From JAIVGV01 sp045807785 (GTDB taxonomy: Bacteria > Acidobacteriota > Blastocatellia > Pyrinomonadales > Pyrinomonadaceae), in assembly GCA_045807785.1 (NCBI GenBank), contig JBJMGS010000012.1, forward strand, positions 1-64,000: a stretch of 64,000 nucleotides of DNA, in the 5' to 3' direction. The position numbers were made by a program, and so were the translations under genes. The notes beneath the pieces were generated by a model. It was not told the origin of the DNA and searched no databases. It saw only the letters and a program-made list of their open reading frames with translations. This document shows positions 44,230 to 54,478 of the stretch, one piece after another (the first letter of the stretch is position 1; the number at the start of each line of letters is the position of its first letter).

Positions 44230-45312
44230 TTAGCGGGCTCTGGCGGACTTGGCGACGTAGTAGTAGTCGCGGTACGCGAGCCGCACTTTGTCTTTTGCGA
44301 GGAGCGGGTTGACGATCTCGACGCGCACTGCGCGGCGCTTGCCGTCGTGCGACTTGTTGGTCGGCGTGTAGGCGATGAGGTATTGCGAGCGCAGCTCGCG
44401 CTCGATCCGCGCGAACGCCTTGCGCAGATCGCCCGCGTCTTCGGGAAAGAAGGCGTGCCCGCCCGTCTCTTCTGAGACGTACTGGAGCGCGTCCTTGTTA
44501 ATGATGTGACCGCCGATGCCGATGCTATAGACGACGGCGTTCGCGTATGCCGCACCGTTGACGGCGTCGCGCGGGCTGAGCCGACTCTCGTTGTCGAGCC
44601 CGTCGCTCAACAGAATCAGGGCGCGGCGCGAGTTCGGCTGCGCCTTCGTCAGCACCTTGTAGCAGGTGAGAAAGAGCGCGTCATAAATGGCCGTCCCGCC
44701 GCCGATGCGGAACGGCGGCGGCGTCGCGTCCGGCTCTGGCGGTCTGGGTTGCCCCAAACGCGCTGCGGGAGAGCCCGCGCCGACCTGCGCGATGGCTTCG
44801 TCGAGCCGCGCGAGATCATTCGTGAAAGGCTGCTGCAGGAAGGCGGCCCCGGCGAACGAGACGACGGTCGCGCGATCAGACTCGGGGCGGAAGACGGAGC
44901 GGATGAACAGCCCGGCGGCTTCCCTCTGATCGGGCAACGTCTGCCGCTGCGAGGCGCTCACGTCGAAGACGAGCGCGAGCGAGAGCGGGCGCTGCGTCTC
45001 GCGCTCAAAGACGGAGACACGCTGCTCCACGCCGTCCTCGTAAACGCGTATGTCCGTGGGTAGGAGGTCGGTGAGAAGCTTCCCCTTCTTGTCGGTCACC
45101 GTCATTAGGATGGTCGAAAGGTTCGTCTCGACGACTTCGATCTCGGAATCCTGCTGCTCGGCGGTCGTCAGCAGTGCCGGACGTGGCGGTGGCGCGGAAG
45201 GGGAGGCGGGCGTCTGCGCGAAGGCTCCGCCGCGGACGAAGGCGAGGAGGACGACTAACAAGAGTCGGCTCAACTCACTTCCCTGTCTTCGACGAACGCG
45301 CATGTGCGACAT
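44230..45312 (-). CDS. VWFA-related acidobacterial protein
   Basis: A 360-residue exported protein of the TIGR03436 type. A signal peptide (about residues 15-33) is followed by a Pro-rich stretch and a beta domain (TNLSTILMTVTDKKGKLL) that precedes the VWA fold. The metal-ion site begins with DVSAS (D-x-S-x-S), with further elements in GGGTAIYDAL and LILLSDGLDN, so the site looks intact. A small C-terminal beta domain ends in YRDYYYVAKS. VWA domains bind protein partners through a divalent metal. The ligand is unknown. A gap of about 40 bases from the hydrolase gene suggests co-transcription. Confidence 0.9.
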   Translation of the reverse strand: MSHMRVRRRQGSELSRLLLVVLLAFVRGGAFAQTPASPSAPPPRPALLTTAEQQDSEIEVVETNLSTILMTVTDKKGKLLTDLLPTDIRVYEDGVEQRVSVFERETQRPLSLALVFDVSASQRQTLPDQREAAGLFIRSVFRPESDRATVVSFAGAAFLQQPFTNDLARLDEAIAQVGAGSPAARLGQPRPPEPDATPPPFRIGGGTAIYDALFLTCYKVLTKAQPNSRRALILLSDGLDNESRLSPRDAVNGAAYANAVVYSIGIGGHIINKDALQYVSEETGGHAFFPEDAGDLRKAFARIERELRSQYLIAYTPTNKSHDGKRRAVRVEIVNPLLAKDKVRLAYRDYYYVAKSARAR

Positions 45313-45356
45313 TGTTAGTGAACCGCCAAAGAATCACAGCCCGGCGACGCGAACGC

Positions 45357-47108
45357 TTACGGCGTGAACGTTCGTCGGAAAATGATCCCTCCATAGTCGA
45401 CGCGCATCGCCCTGCCGGCGACGACCGACTCGAAGCTGAGACGGTCGGGCGAGACATCATCGCCTGCGAGACGGAACGTGTTGCCCACGTCGGGCGCAAG
45501 CGGCTGCACGCCGTCGAGCAGGAGCTGTCCTTTGCGTAGCACGACGCGCGCCGTGCCGTACCAGGGGCTGTCGCTGAAGTAGTGGCCTGCGTAGGCGTCC
45601 CACTCCTTCGGATAAGTGAAGGAGCGCGCGCCCGTGTAAGCCTCGCCCGCGTACCAGTCCGCGCCGTGGAACGCCTCGACCACGCGATCCCGCTCGCGCA
45701 CGAAGCCGAGGTGGAAGAGATCGAAGTCAGGGTGCTTGACGATGAAGCGATCGCGACCGCCGGAGCGTTCGAGCGCGACGCGCGCGCCTCGGTGGACGAG
45801 CAAGAGCCGGTTGCCTTCGGCGGCGAGGGTGAGTTTCCGCCCGTCGGGCGAGGTGTAGGTGCCGGCGTAGTCCGCCGCGTTCTGGATCACTTCGGGCGAG
45901 GGCGGCGGCGCGGGGACGGCGGGCAGCGTCTTTCCGGCGAGCGCCGCAGTCAGGGCTTCGAGCGCAAACTTCGTGACCACGATGGGTCGGTAGCCTTGCA
46001 GGTTTGCGTTGACCGAGGCGAACGCGCCGAGTCCTTCCGACAGGTCAACGTCAATCGAAGAGCTGAAGGCGACCATGCCGCCCGTGTGGCGCAGGCGCGT
46101 GTGGCCGCCCACGTCGCTGATCCAGAGACCGTAGCCGTAGGACGCGGGTTCGAGGCGAAAAGGTGCGTTGATGACGGGCGTCGTCAACAGGCGAAAGCCT
46201 TCTTCCGAGAGGATGCGGCTGCCGCGCGCGGTCGCACCGTGGTTGATGAGAGCGGTGACGTAAGCCGCCATGTCGGCGGGCGTGGCGGCGATGCTGCCCG
46301 CCGCCATGTCCATCTCGATCCACGGCGCTTCGCCGAGACGACCGCGCAAGGGGAACGGGCGATCCTCGTAGAAGGGCCGGTAGCCGACCGCCATGCGCGG
46401 GCGCGTGTCGTTCGTGATCGTGGGCGCGCTCGCAGTCATGCCGAGAGGCTGAAGCAGGCGCGCGCGCATCGCCTCGGCGAAGGGGCGACCGTCGAGCGCT
46501 TCGACGAGGAAGCCGAGGATGTTGTAGCCGGTGTTCGAGTAGAGGAAGTGCGTGCCGGGCTTCGAGCCGGTCGGAATCTCCGCGAGCAGTGTGTCGAGCA
46601 GGAGCGGAGCTTCAGGCAAGCCCGCCGTGTGGCTCATGATGTCGTGCGCGGTGATGGGCTCGAACTTCGAAGCGATCTTAAGCCACGGCAAATACTGCGC
46701 AACCGGCCTGTGTAGATCGAGCTTGCCCTCGTCACGCAGTTGCAGCAGCGCGATGGCGACGAACGACTTGGAGATCGAGCCGATCTGGAAGAGCGTCTCC
46801 GGAGCGACCTTCGCCCCCGTCTTGACGTCGGCGAGCCCGTAGGTGGAGACACGCAGCAGCCCCTCGCGGTTGGCGACGGCGAGCGTCATGCCGGGCGCGC
46901 CCGTCTCGCGCATATGCGCAGTGATGAACTCGTCGAGCCGCGCGAAAGCGGGCTCAAGCGCGACGGCCTGTGTGCGCGCTGCCTGCGGCACGTCGGCGGT
47001 GAGCAAGACGGGCGCGGCGGCGGCGGAGAGGCGGCTGTAGGCCGCGAGCGCGACGGCAGACTTAACGCCCGTGCCGAGGAAACTGCGTCGCGAGAACTCT
47101 CGGTGCAT
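45357..47108 (-). CDS. Tat-exported serine beta-lactamase-fold hydrolase
   Basis: A 583-residue protein of the beta-lactamase/class C penicillin-binding-like family. The N-terminus has a twin-arginine-type signal (SRRSFLGTG, then an Ala-rich segment). The catalytic domain carries S-x-x-K (S111 to K114 in GSISKSF), Y-S-N (190-192) and a late HTGG segment in the position of the third motif. A C-terminal extension from about residue 390, rich in beta strands, matches accessory domains found in esterase/peptidase members. GGAGG lies 7 bases before the ATG. It could be an esterase, D-amino-acid peptidase or carboxypeptidase; sequence alone does not decide, and beta-lactam resistance should not be assumed. 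Confidence 0.9.
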   Translation of the reverse strand: MHREFSRRSFLGTGVKSAVALAAYSRLSAAAAPVLLTADVPQAARTQAVALEPAFARLDEFITAHMRETGAPGMTLAVANREGLLRVSTYGLADVKTGAKVAPETLFQIGSISKSFVAIALLQLRDEGKLDLHRPVAQYLPWLKIASKFEPITAHDIMSHTAGLPEAPLLLDTLLAEIPTGSKPGTHFLYSNTGYNILGFLVEALDGRPFAEAMRARLLQPLGMTASAPTITNDTRPRMAVGYRPFYEDRPFPLRGRLGEAPWIEMDMAAGSIAATPADMAAYVTALINHGATARGSRILSEEGFRLLTTPVINAPFRLEPASYGYGLWISDVGGHTRLRHTGGMVAFSSSIDVDLSEGLGAFASVNANLQGYRPIVVTKFALEALTAALAGKTLPAVPAPPPSPEVIQNAADYAGTYTSPDGRKLTLAAEGNRLLLVHRGARVALERSGGRDRFIVKHPDFDLFHLGFVRERDRVVEAFHGADWYAGEAYTGARSFTYPKEWDAYAGHYFSDSPWYGTARVVLRKGQLLLDGVQPLAPDVGNTFRLAGDDVSPDRLSFESVVAGRAMRVDYGGIIFRRTFTP

Positions 47109-47129
47109 AGTTGTCCTCCAAATAGATTG

Positions 47130-48284
47130 TTACAGGTCGGCGTCTTCGAGACGAACCCAGACGCCGTGCTGCTTGACCTCGAACTCGATGATGGGATGAA
47201 TCTCCCAGAGCGTGCCGCGCGTCTGGTGCGCGTTCTGCGGTCTGGGAAGCTGCTCCGGGTGCTCCTGATCCATGAGCAGCCAGCCGCTCAGACGCACCTT
47301 CGTCCGCGACTTGACGACCTGCGCGATCCGCTTGATGTCCCAGCCCTGTTTGTGTTGCGCGCGCACGCGCGGCGTCACCTCGCACACGAGCGACTGGAAG
47401 CGATTAGACTTGTCCGCCTTCCCCTGCTGGTCAACCAGCCAGAGGTGGAAATCAACCTCGGTGGACGAGTGGCAGTTGCAAGACTCTTCGCTCTCCCCCT
47501 TCGCGCCGGCGAGCCAGCCTTCGACGCGCAGCGCGCCCTTCGCCTCGTTCAGGTGAACCTGCTCCATGTCGGCGGCAGACCAGTTGGAGCGGTGCTTCCT
47601 CTCGATGTCCTCAGGCCAGTCAAGGTCGAGAAGCTTTTGGATTTTTACGTCCCGCCACGCCCCTTTTTTTTTACGATTCTTCAAGACGTTCAACTGCGCG
47701 TCGCCGCCGTCGCCCGACTCCGGGCAGTCTTTCAGATCGCCTGCAGCGGCGGCGGCGGTCGCAGCAGCGGCGCTGGGCGCGGCTAACAGAGACTCTTTCT
47801 GCCCGGCTGACTCGTCTTCGGCGAAGAGAAATTTTGTCTTGGGGCGCGCGGTAGCGGCGACTAAGTTCGCAGCCGCCGCTTTCGGCTGCGACTTGGACTT
47901 GGGCAGGGGCGGCGGCGCGATGACGCCTTCGTCCTCGTCCTCGTTCTGGATCGCCTCGATCCGCAGATCGTCCGTGGGTTGCTTGGCCAGCGCGAGAGTG
48001 GGCGCGGCGCCCGCCGCCAACCCCTGCTCGTGGCGCAGCCGCGCGACAGCCTTCGCGAAAGCCTGCTGCGCGTGGCTCTCGAAATTAGCCGGGGCGACCT
48101 GCTCTCCCCTGATGTAAGCCCTGCCGCCTAACTGACCCTTCTTGTCGAAGACGACGCCCGACGGGTCGAGCGTCATGCCGGGGTTGGCTTGCTCGAACGC
48201 GGTCTTCAACTTTTGTCGCGACTCTTCCGCGTTGCCGAGCGGGCCGACGTTACCCGCGGCGGGAATCTTGATTCCTTTGAGCAT
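47130..48284 (-). CDS. Uncharacterised protein, low-complexity middle and Cys-containing C-terminal domain
   Basis: A 384-residue protein without a signal peptide. Residues 1-110 are a mixed domain beginning MLKGIKIPAAGNVGPLGN. Residues about 111-195 are low complexity (acidic run, PPPLPKSKSQPK, poly-Ala). The C-terminal 180 residues look like a beta-barrel: VEGWLAG, a CNCHSS motif, VDFHLWLVD, and SGWLLMDQEHPEQLPR leading to RGTLWEIHPI. The pattern recalls small OB-like domains seen downstream of nuclease or phosphoesterase genes, but I do not recognise a named family. GGGAGG lies 8 bases upstream of the ATG. It is encoded 21 bases before the hydrolase gene, likely the same operon. Confidence 0.7.
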   Translation of the reverse strand: MLKGIKIPAAGNVGPLGNAEESRQKLKTAFEQANPGMTLDPSGVVFDKKGQLGGRAYIRGEQVAPANFESHAQQAFAKAVARLRHEQGLAAGAAPTLALAKQPTDDLRIEAIQNEDEDEGVIAPPPLPKSKSQPKAAAANLVAATARPKTKFLFAEDESAGQKESLLAAPSAAAATAAAAAGDLKDCPESGDGGDAQLNVLKNRKKKGAWRDVKIQKLLDLDWPEDIERKHRSNWSAADMEQVHLNEAKGALRVEGWLAGAKGESEESCNCHSSTEVDFHLWLVDQQGKADKSNRFQSLVCEVTPRVRAQHKQGWDIKRIAQVVKSRTKVRLSGWLLMDQEHPEQLPRPQNAHQTRGTLWEIHPIIEFEVKQHGVWVRLEDADL

Positions 48285-48444
48285 GAGCGGTGCCTCCCGA
48301 GTTAAAGGCTGCTTGGTGAGTGTGCGAGAACGGCGAGCGCCATCATAAAGGATTTCGGGTCAGCGCCGGCATAAATTTTCCGGGAGGAGTACGGTGGGTA
48401 AAAAAAAGTGGAGACTGATCGGACTCTGCTGGTATTTAACAAAC

Positions 48445-48480
48445 GAAAGGGAGGCACGACCTCAATCGTGCCTCCCTTTC
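48445..48480 (-). terminator. Intrinsic terminator of rpoD
   Basis: A perfect 15-bp inverted repeat (48445-48459 with 48466-48480) surrounds a 6-base loop, 34 bases past the rpoD stop codon. On the minus strand it is followed by the T-rich GTTTGTTAAA. The stem ends in AAAGGG/CCCTTT, so it may act in both directions. The rest of 48285-48513 shows only a -10-like TATGAT (minus strand, 48342-48347), possibly for the gene at 48284. Confidence 0.85.
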
Positions 48481-48513
48481 AAGTGGTTGACTCTAACTGT
48501 TTGCGCCGACGCT

Positions 48514-50220
<1,707 letters not shown>

Positions 50221-50278
50221 TAAGAATACCTTTCGCTCATGATACGTCCCGGTAGCCCGCCCGGTTGCTAAATGTGCG

Positions 50279-50318
50279 AAAAACTGCCGGGCGGCTATCC
50301 GCACAACCGCCCGGCAGT
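50279..50318 (-). terminator. Intrinsic terminator of the BON-domain gene
   Basis: A perfect 12-bp GC-rich stem (ACTGCCGGGCGG at 50283-50294 with its complement at 50307-50318) surrounds a 12-base loop and is followed on the minus strand by TTTTT. It separates the BON-domain gene from rpoD, so rpoD must have its own promoter in 50221-50280. Confidence 0.92.
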
Positions 50319-50357
50319 CTCAGAACTCGGCTAAAACGCGCTGCCTCGCGCTCGAAC

Positions 50358-50909
50358 TTAGCCAATGCGGCGCTGCTCGGCGTCCGTGCGCAGGTTGTTC
50401 GTCACCGAAAAAGCTCCGGGGACGGTGCGCGCGGCGAGGTAAGCCAGTTGCTTGTCGCCCTCGTTCGCCACCACGCCTTCGAGCGTCAGGTGACCACGGT
50501 TGACGACGATGTGCAGCGAAGGGTTCGTCCCCGCTGCGTAGCGGTAGAGACCGCCGGTGTTAAAGATCGTGCGATATGCGCTGACGCGGATCGAGTCGTC
50601 GAAGGACGAGAGCGGCAGCACCTCGATCCGGTTGACGACGCGGCTCACGCCCTTGACGCGCTTGACGCTGTACTCCGCGTCAGATTTCGTCGTCGGTCGC
50701 ACGACCTGACCTGAAAGTGTGACCGTGCCATCGGCGGCGATGCTGTATTCGAGGTTGTCGAAGACGCCGAAGTACGGCAGCATCACGAGCGCCTTGCGCA
50801 CGCTCTTGGAGACGGACTGAGCGCCTTCGGTCGGCGCCGCCACGGCGAATGAAGCCGCGAGACACAACGCGGCGACGAGAGCCGTCAATCTGGAAAGAAC
50901 GCTTTTCAT
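50358..50909 (-). CDS. Exported BON-domain protein (OsmY-like)
   Basis: A 183-residue protein with a signal peptide (residues 1-24, ending FAVAA) and two BON-type modules. The first (about 38-110) has LEYSIAADGTVTLSGQVV and VKGVSRVVNRIEVLP. The second (about 115-175) has LHIVVNRGHLTLEGVV followed by VPGAFSVTNNL. BON proteins are periplasmic and associate with membranes or lipids, often under osmotic or envelope stress. The ATG at 50909 is used because AGGGGGA precedes it; the upstream extension has no signal-like features. It is monocistronic with its own promoter and terminator. Confidence 0.9.
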   Translation of the reverse strand: MKSVLSRLTALVAALCLAASFAVAAPTEGAQSVSKSVRKALVMLPYFGVFDNLEYSIAADGTVTLSGQVVRPTTKSDAEYSVKRVKGVSRVVNRIEVLPLSSFDDSIRVSAYRTIFNTGGLYRYAAGTNPSLHIVVNRGHLTLEGVVANEGDKQLAYLAARTVPGAFSVTNNLRTDAEQRRIG

Positions 50910-50941
50910 TGCCAAATCCCCCTGTTTATGAACGTCAAAGC

Positions 50942-50969
50942 TTATTATTTGCCGTTCACTTTGATGCAA
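50942..50969 (-). promoter_or_regulatory. Candidate promoter of the BON-domain gene
   Basis: On the minus strand TTGCAT (50964-50969) is followed after 16 bases by TAATAA (50942-50947). This places the start of transcription about 25 bases upstream of the ATG. The surrounding sequence is noticeably AT-rich compared with the genes. Confidence 0.45.
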
Positions 50970-51133
50970 CAGGGGTTTCAATGGCTGTCTCCGAGGACGC
51001 GACTGCCCGTTGACCCTTCGTGCGCATTAGAGTCCTGAATAATCACAAAATTACGCCGTTAGTGCGACTTTTGACGCAACAGAGTGCGCCCATTCGTCTC
51101 TCGCGTCAAGCGACCGCGCCCTTTTTTTGCGCA

Positions 51134-51139
51134 TATAAT
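51134..51139 (+). promoter_or_regulatory. Perfect -10 hexamer close to the acyltransferase start
   Basis: TATAAT matches the -10 consensus exactly and ends 7 bases before the ATG at 51147, which would make the transcript leaderless or nearly so. No good -35 lies 16-18 bases upstream. AGGA at 51141-51144 could alternatively serve as a ribosome site on a longer transcript. Confidence 0.4.
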
Positions 51140-51146
51140 CAGGACG

Positions 51147-52568
51147 ATGCCCGAAACGACGGTTCTCAGCTTCGCCGAGATGGCGCTTCGGCGCCAAGGT
51201 TCAGCCGCCCGGCGACTTGTCCAGCTCGCTTTAAGCCTCGCTCTGCTCCTCTTCTTCCGCCGCATCGAGACCGACGGCGCGGGGCGCGTGCCGCGCGACG
51301 AGCCGCTGATTTTCGTCCTCAACCACCCGAACGGATTGATCGACCCGGCGCTCGTCTTCTGCGCGCTCCCACGCCGCATCTCCTTCCTCGCCAAGTCAAC
51401 GCTCTTCCGCATGCCCGTCATCCGCGGGCTGCTTCGCGTCGTCGAAGCCCTGCCCGTCTATCGCCGCGTGGACGAGCCCGAAGGCGCTGCATCGAACCGC
51501 GAGACTTTCGCGCTCTGCCGCGAGCTGCTGCGGCGCAACCGCTGCATCGCCATCTTCCCCGAAGGCAGGTCGCACGACTCGACGCGCCTGCTGCCCGTCA
51601 AGACCGGCGCGGCACGCATCGCCCTCGGCGCGCTCTCCTGGGGAGAGAACGCCGCAGACGCGCCCCCCTTGCGCTCGCTCAAGATCATGCCCGTCGGGCT
51701 CTACTACACTTCCAAGACGACGTTTCGCAGCGAAGTGCTGATGCGCTTCGGCTCTCCCATCGAAGTGCTGCCTGCGAGTGCGGACGCTGACGGCGAGCCT
51801 TCGCACGAAGCCGTCCGCGAGCTGTCGGCGCGGATCGAGACGGCGCTGCATGAGGTGACGCTCAATGTCGCCGACGACGAGGAGTTGGAGACCGTGGCGC
51901 GCGCCGAACAGCTCTTCTCTTCGATCTACGAGACGCTCAATTTCCGCGTCTCGCTCTCCGCCGAGTTTGACCTGCGCCGCCGCTTCGCCGAGACGCTAGC
52001 GCGCGAGCCCGCCCGACTGTCTCCGCGCGTCGAAACCTTGCGCGCACGCCTGCTGAAATACGAGGAGGATTTGAGCGCCGTCGGCATCGCCCCCGAAAAC
52101 CTCTCTGTGCTCGCACACACGCGCTGGTTCGTCGTGCGTCGCTTCCTGCTGCGCTGGCTCGCCGTCGGGCTCGTCTCGCCGCTCGCCGTCACGGGAGCGC
52201 TCCTGCACCTGCCAGCCTATCTGGCGAGCACCGTCGCGTCGCTTCTCTACCGGCGGCACGGCGTGGACGAGATCGCTGCGACAGTCAAAATCCTCGCGGC
52301 CATTGTGCTCGTCCCCGCGACGTGGCTCGTCGTCATGCTCGCGGTCTATCTCATCGCGGGCTGGCGTTGGTCGCTCGCTTCGCTGCCGCTCTCGATCCTG
52401 TGCGGCTACGTCGCCCTGCGTTCGCTCGAAACGCTCTACGATCTGCGCGGCTGGTTCAGAGCCGCGTGGCTCCTCGCGCGCGACCGCCGGCACTTCCTCC
52501 GGCTGCTCCGCGAACGCCGCTCCCTCCTGCGCGACATGCGCGCCCTCGCTCGCGACACTTCCACCTGA
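51147..52568 (+). CDS. PlsC-like glycerol-phosphate acyltransferase with C-terminal membrane region
   Basis: A 473-residue protein. The acyltransferase domain (about 40-230) has the H-x4-D motif NHPNGLID (H60, D66), the FPEGRSHD motif (137-144) and a downstream FGSPIEVLP element. A helical region follows, then at least two strong membrane segments (about 330-420) not present in minimal PlsC enzymes. It transfers acyl groups to a glycerol-phosphate or lysophospholipid at the inner membrane. The start at 51147 is preceded by AGGA. The length and C-terminal membrane region resemble the large bacterial acyltransferases of unclear specificity, so lysophosphatidate as acceptor is not certain. Confidence 0.88.
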   Translation: MPETTVLSFAEMALRRQGSAARRLVQLALSLALLLFFRRIETDGAGRVPRDEPLIFVLNHPNGLIDPALVFCALPRRISFLAKSTLFRMPVIRGLLRVVEALPVYRRVDEPEGAASNRETFALCRELLRRNRCIAIFPEGRSHDSTRLLPVKTGAARIALGALSWGENAADAPPLRSLKIMPVGLYYTSKTTFRSEVLMRFGSPIEVLPASADADGEPSHEAVRELSARIETALHEVTLNVADDEELETVARAEQLFSSIYETLNFRVSLSAEFDLRRRFAETLAREPARLSPRVETLRARLLKYEEDLSAVGIAPENLSVLAHTRWFVVRRFLLRWLAVGLVSPLAVTGALLHLPAYLASTVASLLYRRHGVDEIAATVKILAAIVLVPATWLVVMLAVYLIAGWRWSLASLPLSILCGYVALRSLETLYDLRGWFRAAWLLARDRRHFLRLLRERRSLLRDMRALARDTST

Positions 52569-52616
52569 TCCGGCGAGTATCAAACAAGCCCGGCAGTCTT
52601 CACCCAAAATGAAGAA

Positions 52617-52636
52617 GCCGACCACTGAGGGTCGGC
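52617..52636. terminator. Short hairpin between convergent genes
   Basis: GCCGACC (52617-52623) and GGTCGGC (52630-52636) pair around a 6-base loop, between the convergent acyltransferase and thioredoxin-fusion genes. The flanks contain short A/T runs but no strong T-tract, so a weak bidirectional terminator is the best reading. Confidence 0.5.
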
Positions 52637-52668
52637 ATCTCCCAAGTCGGAATGTTCTAAAACCTTCG

Positions 52669-54234
52669 TCAGCCCCTGCCTTTCTCCTTGAGTGCGACAT
52701 CAATGGCGCTCTTGAGCGCCTCGTAGCTGCGCTCCTGCAACGGGCGACCGTTGACGAAGAGCGTGGGCGTGGCGCTGACGCCGAGCCGCGTGCCGTCAAC
52801 CGAATCGATCTGCACCTTGTCGGCGAGCTGACCCGAATCGAGCAGCGCGTCAAACTTCTGCCGGTCGAGCCCGACTTGCGTGGCGTACTCCTTGAGCTTC
52901 GTCACCTCGAGTGCCTTCTGGTTGGCGAAGAGCAGGTGCGTGTACTCCCAATACTTTCCTTGCGCGCGCGCCGCTTCCGCCGCCTCCGCCGCCTTGAAGG
53001 CGTTCTCGTGTTGGGTGAGCGGGAAGTCTCGCACGACAAGGCGCACACTCGCCGAGTACTCCGTCATGATTCGCTCGATGACGGGCTCCATCGCCGCGCA
53101 GCTCGGACATTGAAAGTCTGTGAACTCGACGACGGTGACCGGCGCGTTCGCCGCGCCGCGCGACGGCTGATCGTCCGTGCTGATCTGATAGACGGGCAGG
53201 GGCGGCTCGTGCAGGAAGGTCTGCACCGCCGTGCCGCGCCGGAGCTGTTCGGCGAAGGCTGACGAGACGTTCTCCTGCTGCTGCCCTTCAAGGTATTGGA
53301 CGATCTGCGCTTTCGTCTGCGCGAAGTCGCCGTTGATGCGCGCCTTGTTCTGATCGTAGAAGGCGCGGGCATCAGTCTCCGTCACCGGCTTCAGCTTGGC
53401 ATTAATCTCGGCGTCGAGCACAGCCCTTTCGGTCGTCTGCCGCTTCTTCGCCTCCTGTTCGAGCAGCATGTCGTTGATGCGCTGATCGAGCGCAGTCTTG
53501 CGCAAGGTATAAACCTGCTGCTGCGTGCTCGCGACGAGCGGCTTAAGCGAGTCCTCGATCATCGCCGAAGTGACGGGCGTGCCGTTGACCGTGGCGAAGA
53601 CGCGCGCGCGATCCGCAGGGGTCGCGGGCGGCGTCGCTTCCGTCACGTTCATCTTGACGGCGGCGGCCGCGCGGAGTTGCTCGGCAAGCTGCTTCGCCCG
53701 CTCGCCCTGCCGCTGATCGCGCAGGTACTGGGCGATCTGCGCCTGGATGTCGGCGCTCCACTCGGCGTTGATCCGCGCCTTGTTCTGATCGTAGAAGGCG
53801 CGCGCCTCGGCCTCGGTCGGCTCCGGCGTCTTTTTGATGATCTCTTCGTCGATCAGCCGAGTGCTCGCCACGCCGCGCTTCTTCGCCTCCGCGACGAGCA
53901 ACATGCTGTTGATCTGCAAGTTCAACTCACGCTTGCGCGCGTCCGTGACGTTTTGTTGGAGCTGCTGAATCTTCTCCCGGATGGGATCATCAATCTCCTT
54001 CGTCATCACGCGCACGCCGTTGACGACGGCCAGCACGTCGGGCGGGGTCTCCACCTCGCAGCCGCAGTCGTCCACCTTCGGCGCGGTCGCGGGCTGAGTC
54101 AGCGGCGGAGTCGCCGCGGGTCTCGTGGGCGTCGCGGCGGGGCGCGCGGTCGTCGGTTGTGTGCGTTGCGCGCTCGCAACCTGCGACGCGCAGACGAAGA
54201 GGGCACAGAGATTGATCAGAGCAAACTTACGCAT
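52669..54234 (-). CDS. Exported fusion: two SurA-N-like modules plus DsbA-type thioredoxin
   Basis: A 521-residue protein. A signal peptide (1-22) leads to a Pro-Thr-Ala linker and a CGC motif near residue 57. Two homologous helical modules follow (about 65-200 and 210-345). Each starts with a V-x-N-G-x-x-V-T-like strand and contains AFYDQNKARIN, as in SurA/parvulin N-terminal chaperone domains, but no prolyl isomerase domain is present. The C-terminal part (about 345-515) is a DsbA/DsbG-like thioredoxin fold with active site CPSC (376-379) and cis-Pro in SATPTLF (P490). It is periplasmic, probably a thiol oxidase or isomerase with a substrate-binding arm. GGAGG precedes the ATG. Confidence 0.9.
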   Translation of the reverse strand: MRKFALINLCALFVCASQVASAQRTQPTTARPAATPTRPAATPPLTQPATAPKVDDCGCEVETPPDVLAVVNGVRVMTKEIDDPIREKIQQLQQNVTDARKRELNLQINSMLLVAEAKKRGVASTRLIDEEIIKKTPEPTEAEARAFYDQNKARINAEWSADIQAQIAQYLRDQRQGERAKQLAEQLRAAAAVKMNVTEATPPATPADRARVFATVNGTPVTSAMIEDSLKPLVASTQQQVYTLRKTALDQRINDMLLEQEAKKRQTTERAVLDAEINAKLKPVTETDARAFYDQNKARINGDFAQTKAQIVQYLEGQQQENVSSAFAEQLRRGTAVQTFLHEPPLPVYQISTDDQPSRGAANAPVTVVEFTDFQCPSCAAMEPVIERIMTEYSASVRLVVRDFPLTQHENAFKAAEAAEAARAQGKYWEYTHLLFANQKALEVTKLKEYATQVGLDRQKFDALLDSGQLADKVQIDSVDGTRLGVSATPTLFVNGRPLQERSYEALKSAIDVALKEKGRG

Positions 54235-54478
54235 TATTCCTCCAGAAGAAATACTATCGGCCAGAGAGAGACTCGACATTGTAGCAAGCGCCTCCGGCTT
54301 TGCCACGCCGCGACGCCGCCGCAATTCGCGCTCAAGCTATGAGTCAGAGGCGACGAACGAGGTTGCTCGCATGGAACATTTTAGAGCACGCATTGTCTAA
54401 GACTCCGAACGCACCGAACGGCGACGGTGACTCATGGGATTTGCGCGACGTCAGAACTTCAGCATGACAGGAGCAGAC

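Noticed and set aside
45357..47108. Annotation as a beta-lactam resistance gene.
   Set aside because: The S-x-x-K/Y-S-N fold is shared by esterases and peptidases, the protein is far longer than class C enzymes, and context gives no link to resistance.
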